Source: Saprospirales bacterium
GTDB taxonomy: Bacteria > Bacteroidota > Bacteroidia > Chitinophagales > Saprospiraceae
Assembly: GCA_003448025.1 (NCBI GenBank)
Contig: DLXL01000310.1
Location: 1 to 10,764, forward strand
Direction: 5' to 3'
DNA: 10,764 nt
A program made the translations under genes and the position numbers. Numbering within the stretch: position 1 is the stretch's first letter; every line of letters begins with the position of its first letter. The notes under the pieces were generated by a model. That model made no database searches, was not told the origin of the DNA, and was given only the letters and a program-made list of their open reading frames with translations. Positions 1-6,213 of this stretch are shown in pieces.

Positions 1-92
1 GAAGAAGCTGCGCTGAAAAACATTGCAATAGCTAAAAGAAGAATAACCGGGGCAAACAAGCCGGCTTTTTTCACAAAGGTTAGATGTTGCAT
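1..92 (-). CDS. N-terminus of an exported protein (partial, runs off left edge)
   Basis: The minus strand has an ATG at 92-90 followed by 30 open codons reading to the window edge. The peptide begins MQHLTFVKKAG and continues with a hydrophobic run rich in Leu, Ile, Ala and Phe, then small residues (SAAS). This is a typical Sec signal peptide: two Lys, a hydrophobic core, then a small-residue cleavage zone. Nothing of the mature protein is visible, so no function can be given. Upstream, the sequence read on the minus strand at 140-133 (TTAATTTG) is one base off the Bacteroidota -7 element TAnnTTTG, but it has no well-spaced -33 TTG, so the promoter is only a suggestion. The gene is divergent from the zinc-ribbon gene at 406. 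Confidence 0.6.
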   Translation of the reverse strand, partial: MQHLTFVKKAGLFAPVILLLAIAMFFSAAS

Positions 93-150
93 AGTCAATA
101 ATTTTAGGTGATGGAAATCAATAGAATACCGGCAAATTAAGACATTTATC

Positions 151-190
151 CAATTTTTGCTCATGAACAATTGATCTCAGGCAAAAATTG
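151..190. repeat. Perfect 10-bp inverted repeat
   Basis: The arms CAATTTTTGC (151-160) and GCAAAAATTG (181-190) are exact reverse complements separated by 20 bases. The loop contains the palindromes TCATGA (161-166) and CAATTG (168-173). No T-tract follows in either direction, so it does not look like a canonical intrinsic terminator. Its position upstream of the left-edge gene, with its weak -7 match at 133-140, would suit an operator or a 5' structure. That role is inferred. Confidence 0.55.
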
Positions 191-230
191 CTGCTTGTCA
201 ATCCGAAGAAAATGTATTTTAGGATGTTCT

Positions 231-356
231 CCTGTTTATCACGGATGAATCCATCTGATACAACCAATTTGGTTTCTAATGAGGTTTAGATTGTGGACAG
301 CTTAGTATGGTAAGAACCTCATTCCTTGAAGAAAAAAGCTTACTTGAATAAACAGG
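231..356. other. Nested inverted repeats, candidate structured element
   Basis: The outer arms CCTGTTTAT (231-239) and ATAAACAGG (348-356) pair perfectly. Inside lie a second perfect 9-bp pair, AATGAGGTT (278-286) with AACCTCATT (315-323), and the near-palindrome AACCAATTTGGTT (262-274). There is also a small dyad GATGAATCCATC (244-255). All are mutually compatible, so the segment could fold into a multi-branched RNA or form DNA cruciform or operator sites. The only good promoter seen, at 362-369, lies just downstream, so transcription of this element is not shown. It could be regulatory DNA for the plus-strand gene, or chance pairing in AT-rich sequence. Confidence 0.35.
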
Positions 357-361
357 GATAT

Positions 362-369
362 TATCTTTG
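362..369 (+). promoter_or_regulatory. Bacteroidota -7 promoter element for the zinc-ribbon gene
   Basis: TATCTTTG matches the Bacteroidota primary sigma -7 consensus TAnnTTTG exactly. It lies 36 bases upstream of the ATG at 406, giving a short leader of roughly 30 bases. The nearest TTG upstream (344-346) leaves only 15 bases between elements, shorter than usual, so the -33 part is weak. The leader is A-rich without a Shine-Dalgarno sequence, as is normal in this phylum. Confidence 0.5.
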
Positions 370-405
370 ATGCTATAATATATTAACATCTAAAACCCAT
401 CATTC

Positions 406-1008
406 ATGATTTTTTTTGGAAAGAAAGCTTCCGTTATTAAACAGGAGCACATTTTTGGCCTAAGTTGTCCCAGCTGCCAAACTAACAATAGTATTCACGG
501 TGCGGTAGTTGGGAATTATGGTCATTTGTATTGGATCCCTACCATTCCCATGGGAAGAACCGTGGTGGCACAATGCGAGCATTGTCGAAAAACCTTTGAA
601 GAAAAAGACATGCCGTCTCAAATGAGAGATGCCATCAGGCCCATGATGGATGAAGCTAAAACACCTTTGAAGCATTTTTCCGGCTTGTTTGTTATTGGTG
701 GCCTTTTTATGTTAGGCATTTATGCCAGTATCAATAGTGACCGGGACAACCTCGCCTTTATCAACAACCCCGCAGTGGGCGATGTGTATGAAATAAAGGA
801 AGATATCAAGGAATACACCACCCAAAAAGTGATCGCTGTCACCGCAGATTCTGTGTTTTGTGCTGAAAACCAATACTCTGTGAATAAATCACGTGGATTA
901 TCCGATATTGATAAGGAGACCAATTATGTCAATACAGGCATAGGATACTCCCGGGAGGATCTGACAAAGATGCTGAAATCCAATAAAATTACCAGGGTTA
1001 AACGCTAA
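406..1008 (+). CDS. Membrane-anchored zinc-ribbon domain protein
   Basis: This 200-residue protein starts with a zinc ribbon built on two CxxC knuckles: C21-P-S-C24 and C57-E-H-C60. Between them is a conserved-looking HLYWIPTIPMGR segment (40-51). This arrangement is typical of the small zinc-ribbon proteins of Bacteroidota (zinc-ribbon_15-like), whose function is not established. A single hydrophobic segment at about 92-109 probably spans the membrane, leaving the ribbon in the cytoplasm. It is followed by a hydrophilic domain of about 90 residues with no recognised motif. No signal peptide is present. It is the only plus-strand gene in the window, has its own promoter match at 362-369, and ends 18 bases before the converging YiiX-like gene. 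A zinc-binding role follows from the four cysteines; partner or substrate is unknown. Confidence 0.85.
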   Translation: MIFFGKKASVIKQEHIFGLSCPSCQTNNSIHGAVVGNYGHLYWIPTIPMGRTVVAQCEHCRKTFEEKDMPSQMRDAIRPMMDEAKTPLKHFSGLFVIGGLFMLGIYASINSDRDNLAFINNPAVGDVYEIKEDIKEYTTQKVIAVTADSVFCAENQYSVNKSRGLSDIDKETNYVNTGIGYSREDLTKMLKSNKITRVKR

Positions 1009-1026
1009 TGTTACCCCATGCTTTCC

Positions 1027-1674
1027 TCAGTCGCTATTTTTGATCGTCACCAGCAGGTCACTGTCAAAAATAGCGACTGGCGAAATAACCGGTTCATTCC
1101 AGGGTATCTGATCCCCGTATCGCTCCTGCATTTTCTTTTGTACGCTTTTGTGCGTCAGATCAAAACTACTTAGTTTGGCCAGTTCACCAAGCTCAATACC
1201 AGTAGCCCGTTGATATACCTTCCAGATCAGTTCGGAGCAATAGATCCGGTCGTCCGACCATTCAAAAGTCAGATCGTAGGGTTTGCCTGCGAACTGGCCG
1301 GCAATCTCCTTCATGTTTTTCAATACGGCCGGCGTTAATACCTGATCGGCATTTTTCAGGCGTTTCACTACAAACTTGCCCCCGTGTCCACGTGCGATCC
1401 ACCTGTTGAGTGGTGTTCGTTTAACCGGTTGCACTGCTTCGAAAACATAGAATTTTCCGTTCTCCTGGAACACAATCCCGCAATGGGAATAGGTGGAATG
1501 CGTGGCCAGTTGAACTGCTTTGCTTTGCCCGGAAAGGGACGTCTGGAAAATGAGATCACCGTTTTTAAGGGCGATCAGGTCCTCCCAATCATGGGCTTTT
1601 TGTGGCGGGACTCCCAACTGCAGCAGCAGCCAGAGCGCCACCCCAGGGAACAAATATTTACCAATGTTTTTCAT
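1027..1674 (-). CDS. YiiX/YebB-like papain-fold cysteine hydrolase (NlpC/P60 superfamily)
   Basis: A 215-residue exported or membrane-anchored protein. Residues 1-22 form a hydrophobic N-terminus. The core shows the YiiX (DUF830, peptidase C92-like) signature in order: GDLIFQ (39-44); T-YSHCGIV (61-68) with candidate catalytic His64; a strand with VFEA containing Glu79; and YCSEL (145-149) with candidate nucleophile Cys146. The order His before Cys is that of the permuted papain-like group. Members are thought to hydrolyse amide or ester bonds in peptidoglycan, lipids or small conjugates, but the substrate here is unknown. The ATG lies 5 bases after the stop of the upstream esterase-like gene, so the two are very likely co-transcribed and perhaps translationally coupled. 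The last 17 codons contain both arms of a perfect 16-bp inverted repeat. Confidence 0.88.
   Translation of the reverse strand: MKNIGKYLFPGVALWLLLQLGVPPQKAHDWEDLIALKNGDLIFQTSLSGQSKAVQLATHSTYSHCGIVFQENGKFYVFEAVQPVKRTPLNRWIARGHGGKFVVKRLKNADQVLTPAVLKNMKEIAGQFAGKPYDLTFEWSDDRIYCSELIWKVYQRATGIELGELAKLSSFDLTHKSVQKKMQERYGDQIPWNEPVISPVAIFDSDLLVTIKNSD
1028..1079. repeat. Perfect 16-bp inverted repeat at convergent gene ends (possible bidirectional terminator)
   Basis: CAGTCGCTATTTTTGA (1028-1043) and TCAAAAATAGCGACTG (1064-1079) are exact reverse complements with a 20-base loop. Both arms lie inside the 3' end of the minus-strand YiiX-like gene and start 20 bases after the stop of the plus-strand zinc-ribbon gene. 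Transcripts from either side would therefore form the same strong hairpin. No T-tract follows the stem on either strand (the T-run is inside the stem), so it is not a textbook intrinsic terminator. A transcript-end or mRNA-stability role is the simplest reading. A templated inverted duplication is another. Confidence 0.7.
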
Positions 1675-1679
1675 GCTTA

Positions 1680-2822
1680 TCAGCGGGACAAATTGCCCTT
1701 TTTATCCACCAAAAGCCAGGATTCGCTCTCCCAGACATTGTGTTCACCATGCTGAACCGTAATACATTGACTGCTCACCCGGCCTTTGCCGTTTTCAAAG
1801 GGGAATGCACAGTCGAACACAGGAGGAACGACCAATTCATAGGTTTTAGCATTGGCATAGCCAATCTTGCCGTTTTTCACGATCCGAATCAGGCCTTCAG
1901 AGGGATAATCGGGGCCGTTATCGAAGAAAAACACCTCATAAAGTGTCTTTTTTTGGCGATTTGTGATCACCCATTGTCCGGAGGCAGCTTGCACCATCCT
2001 GAGCGGATCTGCTTTGGGTTTACCCGTGGTTTTTGAGGGCATTACAAACTTTAAGCCGGCCATAAAGCCCGGGTGAAGTGAAATCCCCCAATCGTCAAAT
2101 GCCTGGTGCTTTGCTTGAACCCGTTTATTCGATTGGGACATGAGCATATCAGCAAATGCCGACAGGTTTTTGTTTACTTCCGGGATATTGTTGTTGTTAT
2201 AGGCGCCGTTTAACGTAGCTAAAAATATCCTCCTTCCCCTGAATGCCTCCGGATTTTGCAGCGCTTTACGGGCCCGCTCCGTGAAATAATCATTGTTTTC
2301 ATCATACCACTGCTTGCTGGCAGCAATATAGCCTTGACACAACTCAGGGCGGGTTAACAGGACATACAGCGTGAATGACCCAAAAAGTGATTTCTCATGT
2401 AATATCCGTTTCCCGTTGGTCCGATATTGTTTTTCAACGGCAGGTATCAACTCCTTTTCCAGGGAAGATAAAAACAAGTCATAGGTTTTAGGATCATTCA
2501 TTCTATCGGTAAGTCCATCACTGTCGTCAATGCCAACAACAATTAATTCTTGCGTGGCATCAGACTGAGACCACATGTGGGAAAGTATAGACAGTTCTTC
2601 CACGGATTTCGGATCACCGTGTATATAATAAAGGACGGTATAAGATACTTGAGACGCGCCATAACCATCGGGAAGCCTGATTGAAAGCGCTATGTTTTTT
2701 TCAAGAATAGTAGATTGGACGTTGATCGAATGGCGCTTAACGTCTGACTGCTGTGCTCCAAGCGTAATAGCTAAAAGCAGGAGAATTATTCCCGTAAAGA
2801 AGGATTTATGATTATTTACCAT
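1680..2822 (-). CDS. Esterase-like alpha/beta-hydrolase with C-terminal WG-repeat-like segment
   Basis: A 380-residue exported protein. Residues 1-23 are a signal peptide ending LGA-QQ. Residues about 30-262 resemble the putative esterase family (esterase D/Fes type, PF00756): a VLYYIHGDP strand-turn (63-71), VVGIDD (95-100), an ELIPAVEKQYR helix (124-134), the nucleophile region around Ser145, and SLHPGF (248-253) with a candidate catalytic His250. The usual GxSxGG nucleophile elbow is degenerate (E-K-S-L-F-G), so activity may be altered or lost. Residues about 277-380 look like a WG-type beta repeat (VKNGKIGYAN, VPPVFDCAFPFENGKGRVS), a module often found in Bacteroidota surface proteins. 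The gene follows the esterase-TPR gene 64 bases downstream and precedes the YiiX-like gene by 5 bases. It is likely a divergent paralogue of the esterase at 3802-5187. Confidence 0.78.
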   Translation of the reverse strand: MVNNHKSFFTGIILLLLAITLGAQQSDVKRHSINVQSTILEKNIALSIRLPDGYGASQVSYTVLYYIHGDPKSVEELSILSHMWSQSDATQELIVVGIDDSDGLTDRMNDPKTYDLFLSSLEKELIPAVEKQYRTNGKRILHEKSLFGSFTLYVLLTRPELCQGYIAASKQWYDENNDYFTERARKALQNPEAFRGRRIFLATLNGAYNNNNIPEVNKNLSAFADMLMSQSNKRVQAKHQAFDDWGISLHPGFMAGLKFVMPSKTTGKPKADPLRMVQAASGQWVITNRQKKTLYEVFFFDNGPDYPSEGLIRIVKNGKIGYANAKTYELVVPPVFDCAFPFENGKGRVSSQCITVQHGEHNVWESESWLLVDKKGNLSR

Positions 2823-2849
2823 GTTACATTGGTTGAATTAGGTCATCAG

Positions 2850-2897
2850 AAAACCGGATTGCCGACAGAGATAAACTAAAGGAATACTATAATCCGG
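2850..2897 (-). terminator. Possible intrinsic terminator or attenuator after the TPR segment
   Basis: Read on the minus strand, CCGGATT (2897-2891) pairs perfectly with AATCCGG (2860-2854) and is followed by TTTT. The loop is long (30 bases) and contains the TAG stop of the TPR frame (2889-2887). The stem is only 7 bp, so partial termination between this gene and the esterase-like gene at 2822 is as much as can be suggested. No good promoter was found in the remaining 30 bases upstream of that ATG. Confidence 0.3.
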
Positions 2898-3801
2898 CCT
2901 TTTGCTTTAATTTTTCAAACCTGGCATCCCCTCTGATGCGTTTCCAGCGAGGATCGTGGTTGAGCCAGAGCAGCCAGCCATGAATACCGTTGCCGGAATC
3001 TGCATCCCTGTTGAGCCAAAGAAAAGTATTGTCAAAATCGTCCATGGCTTCATAAATCGCAGCGATTTGATACTTCACCACATGTTCGCCTCTGGCATAT
3101 CTGTCCAGCAATTCCTGCAGTGCCAGCAGTCCGTTTATCCGGTCGCCGGCAAGCAGGTAAGCACGGGCAAGGTTGGCGACACCGCCGGCATCGCCTTTTA
3201 GTGATGGTGTAGCCAGCTTTGCTTCTTCCAGTGCCTGCTCATACTTTCCCTGTTCGGCCAGGGCAAGGCACTTATAGAAATGAAGCACGCCATTGGTTTT
3301 TGGATGGTAGAAAGCGATCATCTTATCGCAGTGCTCAATCACCCAATCATAATCATGGGCCATATAGCGCATCCGGGAGGAGTTGTTGAGAATGAACAGC
3401 CTGGTGAGACTGTCTGCATCGGCCAGGGCAGTTTCCCTGATTTGATAGGCCTCTTTAAACCTGTTTTGGGAGGCCACTATTATAGCGTGGTCGAAACGCA
3501 CCCGGGCATTTTTAGGATCTGATTCCAGGTACTGCACAAGGAGTTTTTCTGCACAGGCATAGTCGTTTTTCAGCGTGATCATACCATTCGCCATACCCCT
3601 GACCCCGTCTACCGAATGAGGGTTAATGGAATAGGCTTTCATAAAACAGGCGGCACTTTTTTCTTCTCCCATTTGCTTATTCATACCGGCATACCTGGGG
3701 GAAGAAACATAGGCTGTACTGAGCATATAAAACGCTTCATCATTGGTGGAATCCAGTTCCACTGCCTTTTCAAGTAAAGTAATAGCCTCCGGCAGCGTTT
3801 C
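2887..3801 (-). CDS. TPR domain continuing the esterase frame after an in-frame TAA (split gene or pseudogene part)
   Basis: A 304-residue open stretch in exactly the frame of the upstream esterase gene, beginning at the codon directly after that gene's TAA (3804-3802). It opens straight into a TPR helix (ETLPEAITLLEKAVELD, then NDEAFYMLSTAY) and holds several more TPR-like units (for example YEQALEEAKLATPSL and ANLARAYLLAGDR). It ends with HDPRWKRIRGDARFEKLKQKAGL-type sequence, the usual tail of bacterial TPR regulators and adenylate-cyclase-like proteins. No credible start exists: the GTG at 3762 and first ATG at 3726 both cut the first TPR, and there is no leader sequence. It therefore reads as the C-terminal part of one esterase-TPR protein interrupted by a nonsense codon. 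Independent translation by re-initiation cannot be excluded. Confidence 0.75.
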   Translation of the reverse strand, partial: ETLPEAITLLEKAVELDSTNDEAFYMLSTAYVSSPRYAGMNKQMGEEKSAACFMKAYSINPHSVDGVRGMANGMITLKNDYACAEKLLVQYLESDPKNARVRFDHAIIVASQNRFKEAYQIRETALADADSLTRLFILNNSSRMRYMAHDYDWVIEHCDKMIAFYHPKTNGVLHFYKCLALAEQGKYEQALEEAKLATPSLKGDAGGVANLARAYLLAGDRINGLLALQELLDRYARGEHVVKYQIAAIYEAMDDFDNTFLWLNRDADSGNGIHGWLLWLNHDPRWKRIRGDARFEKLKQKAGL

Positions 3802-5187
3802 TTAGGAGAGTTGATTCAGTAAGGGCTCTGCCTGTTTCACCAGATCATCGGAAGCCTTTCGGGCTGGTGAATGATTTCGCCTTTTTTTAGACTGAGGATC
3901 ATATACCGGACACTCCAAAGGGAAGCCGGGAGGCAACTGTACCTTGCGGGCGTTAACTCCTTCAAGCGCCTCCAACTTTTGTCGGGATCCCGGATTTTCT
4001 TTTAAGGCCAGTGCCTTTTTCAATTGAATTATCGCATTAATCGTATCTTTTTGTGATATAAAGTAATCACCATAAGAATCATAAACATTAAAACTTCCAG
4101 GGTAATTGGCTACATTGAGTTTGAAAAGATCTGCTGCTTTTCTATAGTGCTTCTGTTTTAGTAGTTCATAACCAATGAAATTGATTTCAGCTTCGTCCGG
4201 TTTTATTTGATAACCCATTTCCCGGGATAGTTTCGCGAAATGACGGTCATATTTATCGGCCAGAGATATGGTGGAATCCGTGTACTCCTGCATGGAAAAA
4301 TTCAACGGAAAAAAGTCGAAAAAGAAGCGAAGTGCATCGTATTGGGCCATAAGCGGAACAGAGCCATGTGTTTCATTTGGATAGTATTTACTACTAAACT
4401 TTAACCCATTTAGTCTGTCTTTTTCAAAGGCGGCTTGTAAATTCAATATGGAACGAATATGTCTTGAAGCAGCGGAGGTATCCTTATACACCGTTTTTAT
4501 ATTCATCCCTTCCTCCAGCGTATTGGCAATAGCCAGGTACATAGATTTCCCGTTAAACTTCTTCTCAACCAATGCTTTCCTTGCCTGTTGGAGGAGTTTT
4601 TGATTGTCCCACCACATACTCGGATCAATGCAGATATAGGCATTAAAAAGATCGGTATGGTGAACAAAAGTCTGCATCACGGCCAACCCGCCGAAAGAAT
4701 GCCCTATGAGCATCTTATAAGGCGCTGTGGGGTACTTTGCCTCAATGTGCGGCATTAATTCCTTTTCTATAAAAGCAATAAAATTTTCACCGCCCCCTGA
4801 TGTTTTGCAGGAAGCGCTATCCATAAACGGAGGGTAAACATCCACATGCGTTGGCGTCAGGTCTCTGGTTCGATCGGTATTGGGAATGCCCACTACGATC
4901 ATTTTGGGACAAAAATTATTGCCACCGGTACTCAAATATTGAAGGATGCCTACTAAGGTGGTAAAATTCCCCTCACCGTCCAGTAAATATACTACCGGGT
5001 AGCGTTGCTGATTGTTAGCGCTGCCGTCCGGCATGTAAACCATCACTTTCCTGAGCTCACCCAATATGTTTGATTGCACACTATCAATGGCGCCTATTAC
5101 CACTTTGTTTTCCTGCGCGTTTATTGAACAGGAGATTATCAGGAAAAGAAAGAAAAGTGGTCGTTGTAAAAGAGTGGATATCCGCAT
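3802..5187 (-). CDS. Secreted alpha/beta-hydrolase esterase with TPR module (N-terminal part of a split gene)
   Basis: 461 residues to the TAA. The N-terminus is an export signal. IISC at 17-20 would fit a lipobox, but cleavage at NA-QE by signal peptidase I is equally likely. Residues about 30-292 form a putative esterase domain (PF00756, Fes/IroE-like): VVYLLDGEGNF (65-75), IVVGIPNTDRTRDLTPT (97-113), nucleophile elbow G162-H-S164-F-G-G, SMWWDN (190-195) and ETHGSVPL with candidate His274. Such enzymes cleave esters of siderophores, sugars or thiols; the substrate here is unknown. Residues about 334-405 are a TPR pair of the YPGSFNVYDSY type, followed by a basic linker. The frame then meets TAA where a further TPR domain continues without a break. 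A promoter (TATGTTTG with TTG 17 bases upstream) lies at 5279-5306, giving a leader of about 85 bases. Probably first gene of the unit running to 1027. Confidence 0.87.
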   Translation of the reverse strand: MRISTLLQRPLFFLFLIISCSINAQENKVVIGAIDSVQSNILGELRKVMVYMPDGSANNQQRYPVVYLLDGEGNFTTLVGILQYLSTGGNNFCPKMIVVGIPNTDRTRDLTPTHVDVYPPFMDSASCKTSGGGENFIAFIEKELMPHIEAKYPTAPYKMLIGHSFGGLAVMQTFVHHTDLFNAYICIDPSMWWDNQKLLQQARKALVEKKFNGKSMYLAIANTLEEGMNIKTVYKDTSAASRHIRSILNLQAAFEKDRLNGLKFSSKYYPNETHGSVPLMAQYDALRFFFDFFPLNFSMQEYTDSTISLADKYDRHFAKLSREMGYQIKPDEAEINFIGYELLKQKHYRKAADLFKLNVANYPGSFNVYDSYGDYFISQKDTINAIIQLKKALALKENPGSRQKLEALEGVNARKVQLPPGFPLECPVYDPQSKKRRNHSPARKASDDLVKQAEPLLNQLS

Positions 5188-5278
5188 TAAGAAATAAGAA
5201 TTGACATTAAAGTGTGTCTGAAAAATAGGATAAGCTTGTTCAGGATAAGTTGGACTACCAACACGTATTGAGCACGCT

Positions 5279-5306
5279 CAAACATATCACTTTACCTGCA
5301 AATCAA
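5279..5306 (-). promoter_or_regulatory. Bacteroidota-type promoter for the esterase-TPR gene
   Basis: On the minus strand TTG (5306-5304) is followed after 17 bases by TATGTTTG (5286-5279), an exact match to the -7 consensus TAnnTTTG. The predicted transcript start, near 5272, leaves a leader of about 85 bases before the ATG at 5187. The leader includes two copies of CTTATCCT read on the minus strand (5249-5242 and 5234-5227), spaced 15 bases apart, possibly a protein-binding site. The -33 element overlaps the hairpin at the end of the upstream gene. Confidence 0.5.
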
Positions 5307-5327
5307 GGTGGTAAATCTCCTTGATTT
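5300..5327 (-). terminator. Hairpin directly after the small membrane-protein gene
   Basis: AAATCAAGG (5300-5308) and CCTTGATTT (5319-5327) are perfect reverse complements with a 10-base loop, starting three bases past the TAA at 5331. The stem is followed on the minus strand by GCAGG, not by a T-tract, so termination efficiency is uncertain. It may separate the small gene from the esterase transcription unit whose promoter overlaps it. Confidence 0.45.
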
Positions 5328-5330
5328 TGG

Positions 5331-5825
5331 TTAATAGCCTTTTTTGATGGGTCTTCCACAAGACCTGCATTGGCTGGGACCATAGACTTGACCATACCCC
5401 ATATAAGGATTTTGGTTGCTGAAAGAAGCGCTGGGTTCCTGGGGCATATCATGTCTTATTGGACAATTTCGGTTTTCATATTTCTCTGCAAGCGCATAAT
5501 CTTGTGCCGTGGCACGTTGCATTACCGTGCAACTTTGACCCAAAAAACTCAGCCCTGTTACGAGTAACAAAAGGGATTTGGGAAAAGATTTTATTGGTTT
5601 CAGCAGTAACATACAGGCCTTAACAGTGCAATACACCCAGATCACGCCCATGACAGCCACCACGCCAATCAAAAGATACAAAGCGCTTATTTCAAGATTG
5701 TGAACGGAGCCAGTGACATCCGGAGCATCCCATTTTTCGGAAAGCATATCCATAGAGGTACGGGCGGAAAGTATTTGGGTTCCCATAAATGAACCTGCGA
5801 AGGACGAAATGAATGTAGCAGCCAT
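5331..5825 (-). CDS. Unknown small protein with two hydrophobic segments and a C-terminal CxxC
   Basis: A 164-residue frame I do not recognise. Read from the ATG at 5825 it has a hydrophilic first 45 residues, a clear membrane segment at about 46-69 (ISALYLLIGVVAVMGVIWVY), a short basic loop, and a second hydrophobic stretch at about 84-99 ending in Cys99. The tail is hydrophilic, rich in Asn, Gln, Tyr and Pro, and ends with C153-R-S-C156-G-R, possibly metal-binding. An internal ATG at 5612 (Met72) would give a 93-residue protein starting MLLLKPIKSFPKS with a lipoprotein-like signal ending GQSC-T. The long start is favoured by a promoter match 56 bases upstream at 5881-5910, but the short form is a real alternative. 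It stands alone, with a hairpin right after its stop. Confidence 0.6.
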   Translation of the reverse strand: MAATFISSFAGSFMGTQILSARTSMDMLSEKWDAPDVTGSVHNLEISALYLLIGVVAVMGVIWVYCTVKACMLLLKPIKSFPKSLLLLVTGLSFLGQSCTVMQRATAQDYALAEKYENRNCPIRHDMPQEPSASFSNQNPYMGYGQVYGPSQCRSCGRPIKKGY

Positions 5826-5880
5826 GAGGAAAGTTGATTTCGTGAAAGAATGAAATGGTTTTCAGTATTAATCTCTGGAT

Positions 5881-5910
5881 CAAAGGTGCAGGCGGATGGA
5901 TCAAGGCCAA
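5881..5910 (-). promoter_or_regulatory. Possible promoter for the small membrane-protein gene
   Basis: On the minus strand TTG (5910-5908) is followed after 19 bases by CACCTTTG (5888-5881), one base off TAnnTTTG. The expected transcript would begin near 5875, leaving a leader of about 50 bases before the ATG at 5825. Spacing is good but the -7 element is imperfect. Confidence 0.35.
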
Positions 5911-5987
5911 CAGCGTAGAAATACCTGAAATAAAAACCTGGGTGTTTACACGGAAAAATCAAAGTTTGTTACTGCTCTGGCTGATCG

Positions 5988-6025
5988 AAAAATACCCCTG
6001 CCAATCCGGAGACTGACAAGGGTAT
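5988..6025 (-). terminator. Second intrinsic terminator in the gap downstream of the fusion gene
   Basis: On the minus strand ATACCCTTG (6025-6017) pairs with CAGGGGTAT (6000-5992) through nine base pairs including one G-U, with a 16-base loop, followed by TTTTCG. It lies about 190 bases past the fusion gene's stop and beyond a first terminator at 6128-6161, so it is either a back-up or ends a short unseen transcript. The rest of the 5826-6213 gap holds only short, unsupported frames. Confidence 0.55.
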
Positions 6026-6127
6026 AAATTGTATCAATGGTTTTTATATTATTTTACGATTACTCCCACAAACTCGAAGTTCCAAGCCCCTTTCCGTTAT
6101 CCTTATTTTCAGAATTTATTACCTCAT

Positions 6128-6161
6128 AAAAAGCCAAACAAAGAGTATTACTTTTGGCTTT
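6128..6161 (-). terminator. Intrinsic terminator of the acyltransferase-deiminase gene
   Basis: Read on the minus strand, AAAGCCAAA (6161-6153) pairs perfectly with TTTGGCTTT (6138-6130) across a 14-base loop and runs into a T-tract (TTTTTAT, 6132-6126). It begins 52 bases past the TGA at 6214. The orientation is clear, because no T-tract follows the stem on the plus strand. This ends the transcription unit formed by the two genes to its right. Confidence 0.7.
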
Positions 6162-6213
6162 ACGGGATGCTTGTTTGATTGTGCATGAAATTCAGCGGTA
6201 ATCAATAGATATT

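Larger units (their letters stand above)
93..405. other. Divergent intergenic region with several inverted repeats
   Basis: This 313-base AT-rich stretch separates two divergent genes. I see no convincing coding frame in it. It holds a perfect 10-bp inverted repeat (151-190), a nested set of inverted repeats between 231 and 356, and a -7 promoter element for the plus-strand gene at 362-369. These are listed separately. Confidence 0.6.

Noticed and set aside
1384..2036. Overlapping plus-strand open frames across the YiiX-like and WG-esterase genes
   Set aside because: They cross the boundary of two clear minus-strand genes, have no motifs, and end without relation to any promoter or terminator.
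2887..3762. Treating the TPR segment as an independent gene starting at the GTG at 3762
   Set aside because: The TPR helix is already under way upstream of the GTG, back to the codon after the TAA at 3804-3802; no leader or promoter is present.
5687..5962. 91-codon minus-strand frame overlapping the start of the small membrane-protein gene
   Set aside because: No motif, overlaps the better frame of the 164-residue protein, and includes its probable promoter.
6037..6129. 30-codon plus-strand frame starting MVFILFYDYS in the intergenic gap
   Set aside because: Too short, no promoter match seen, and it runs into a terminator stem on the opposite strand; no evidence that it is translated.
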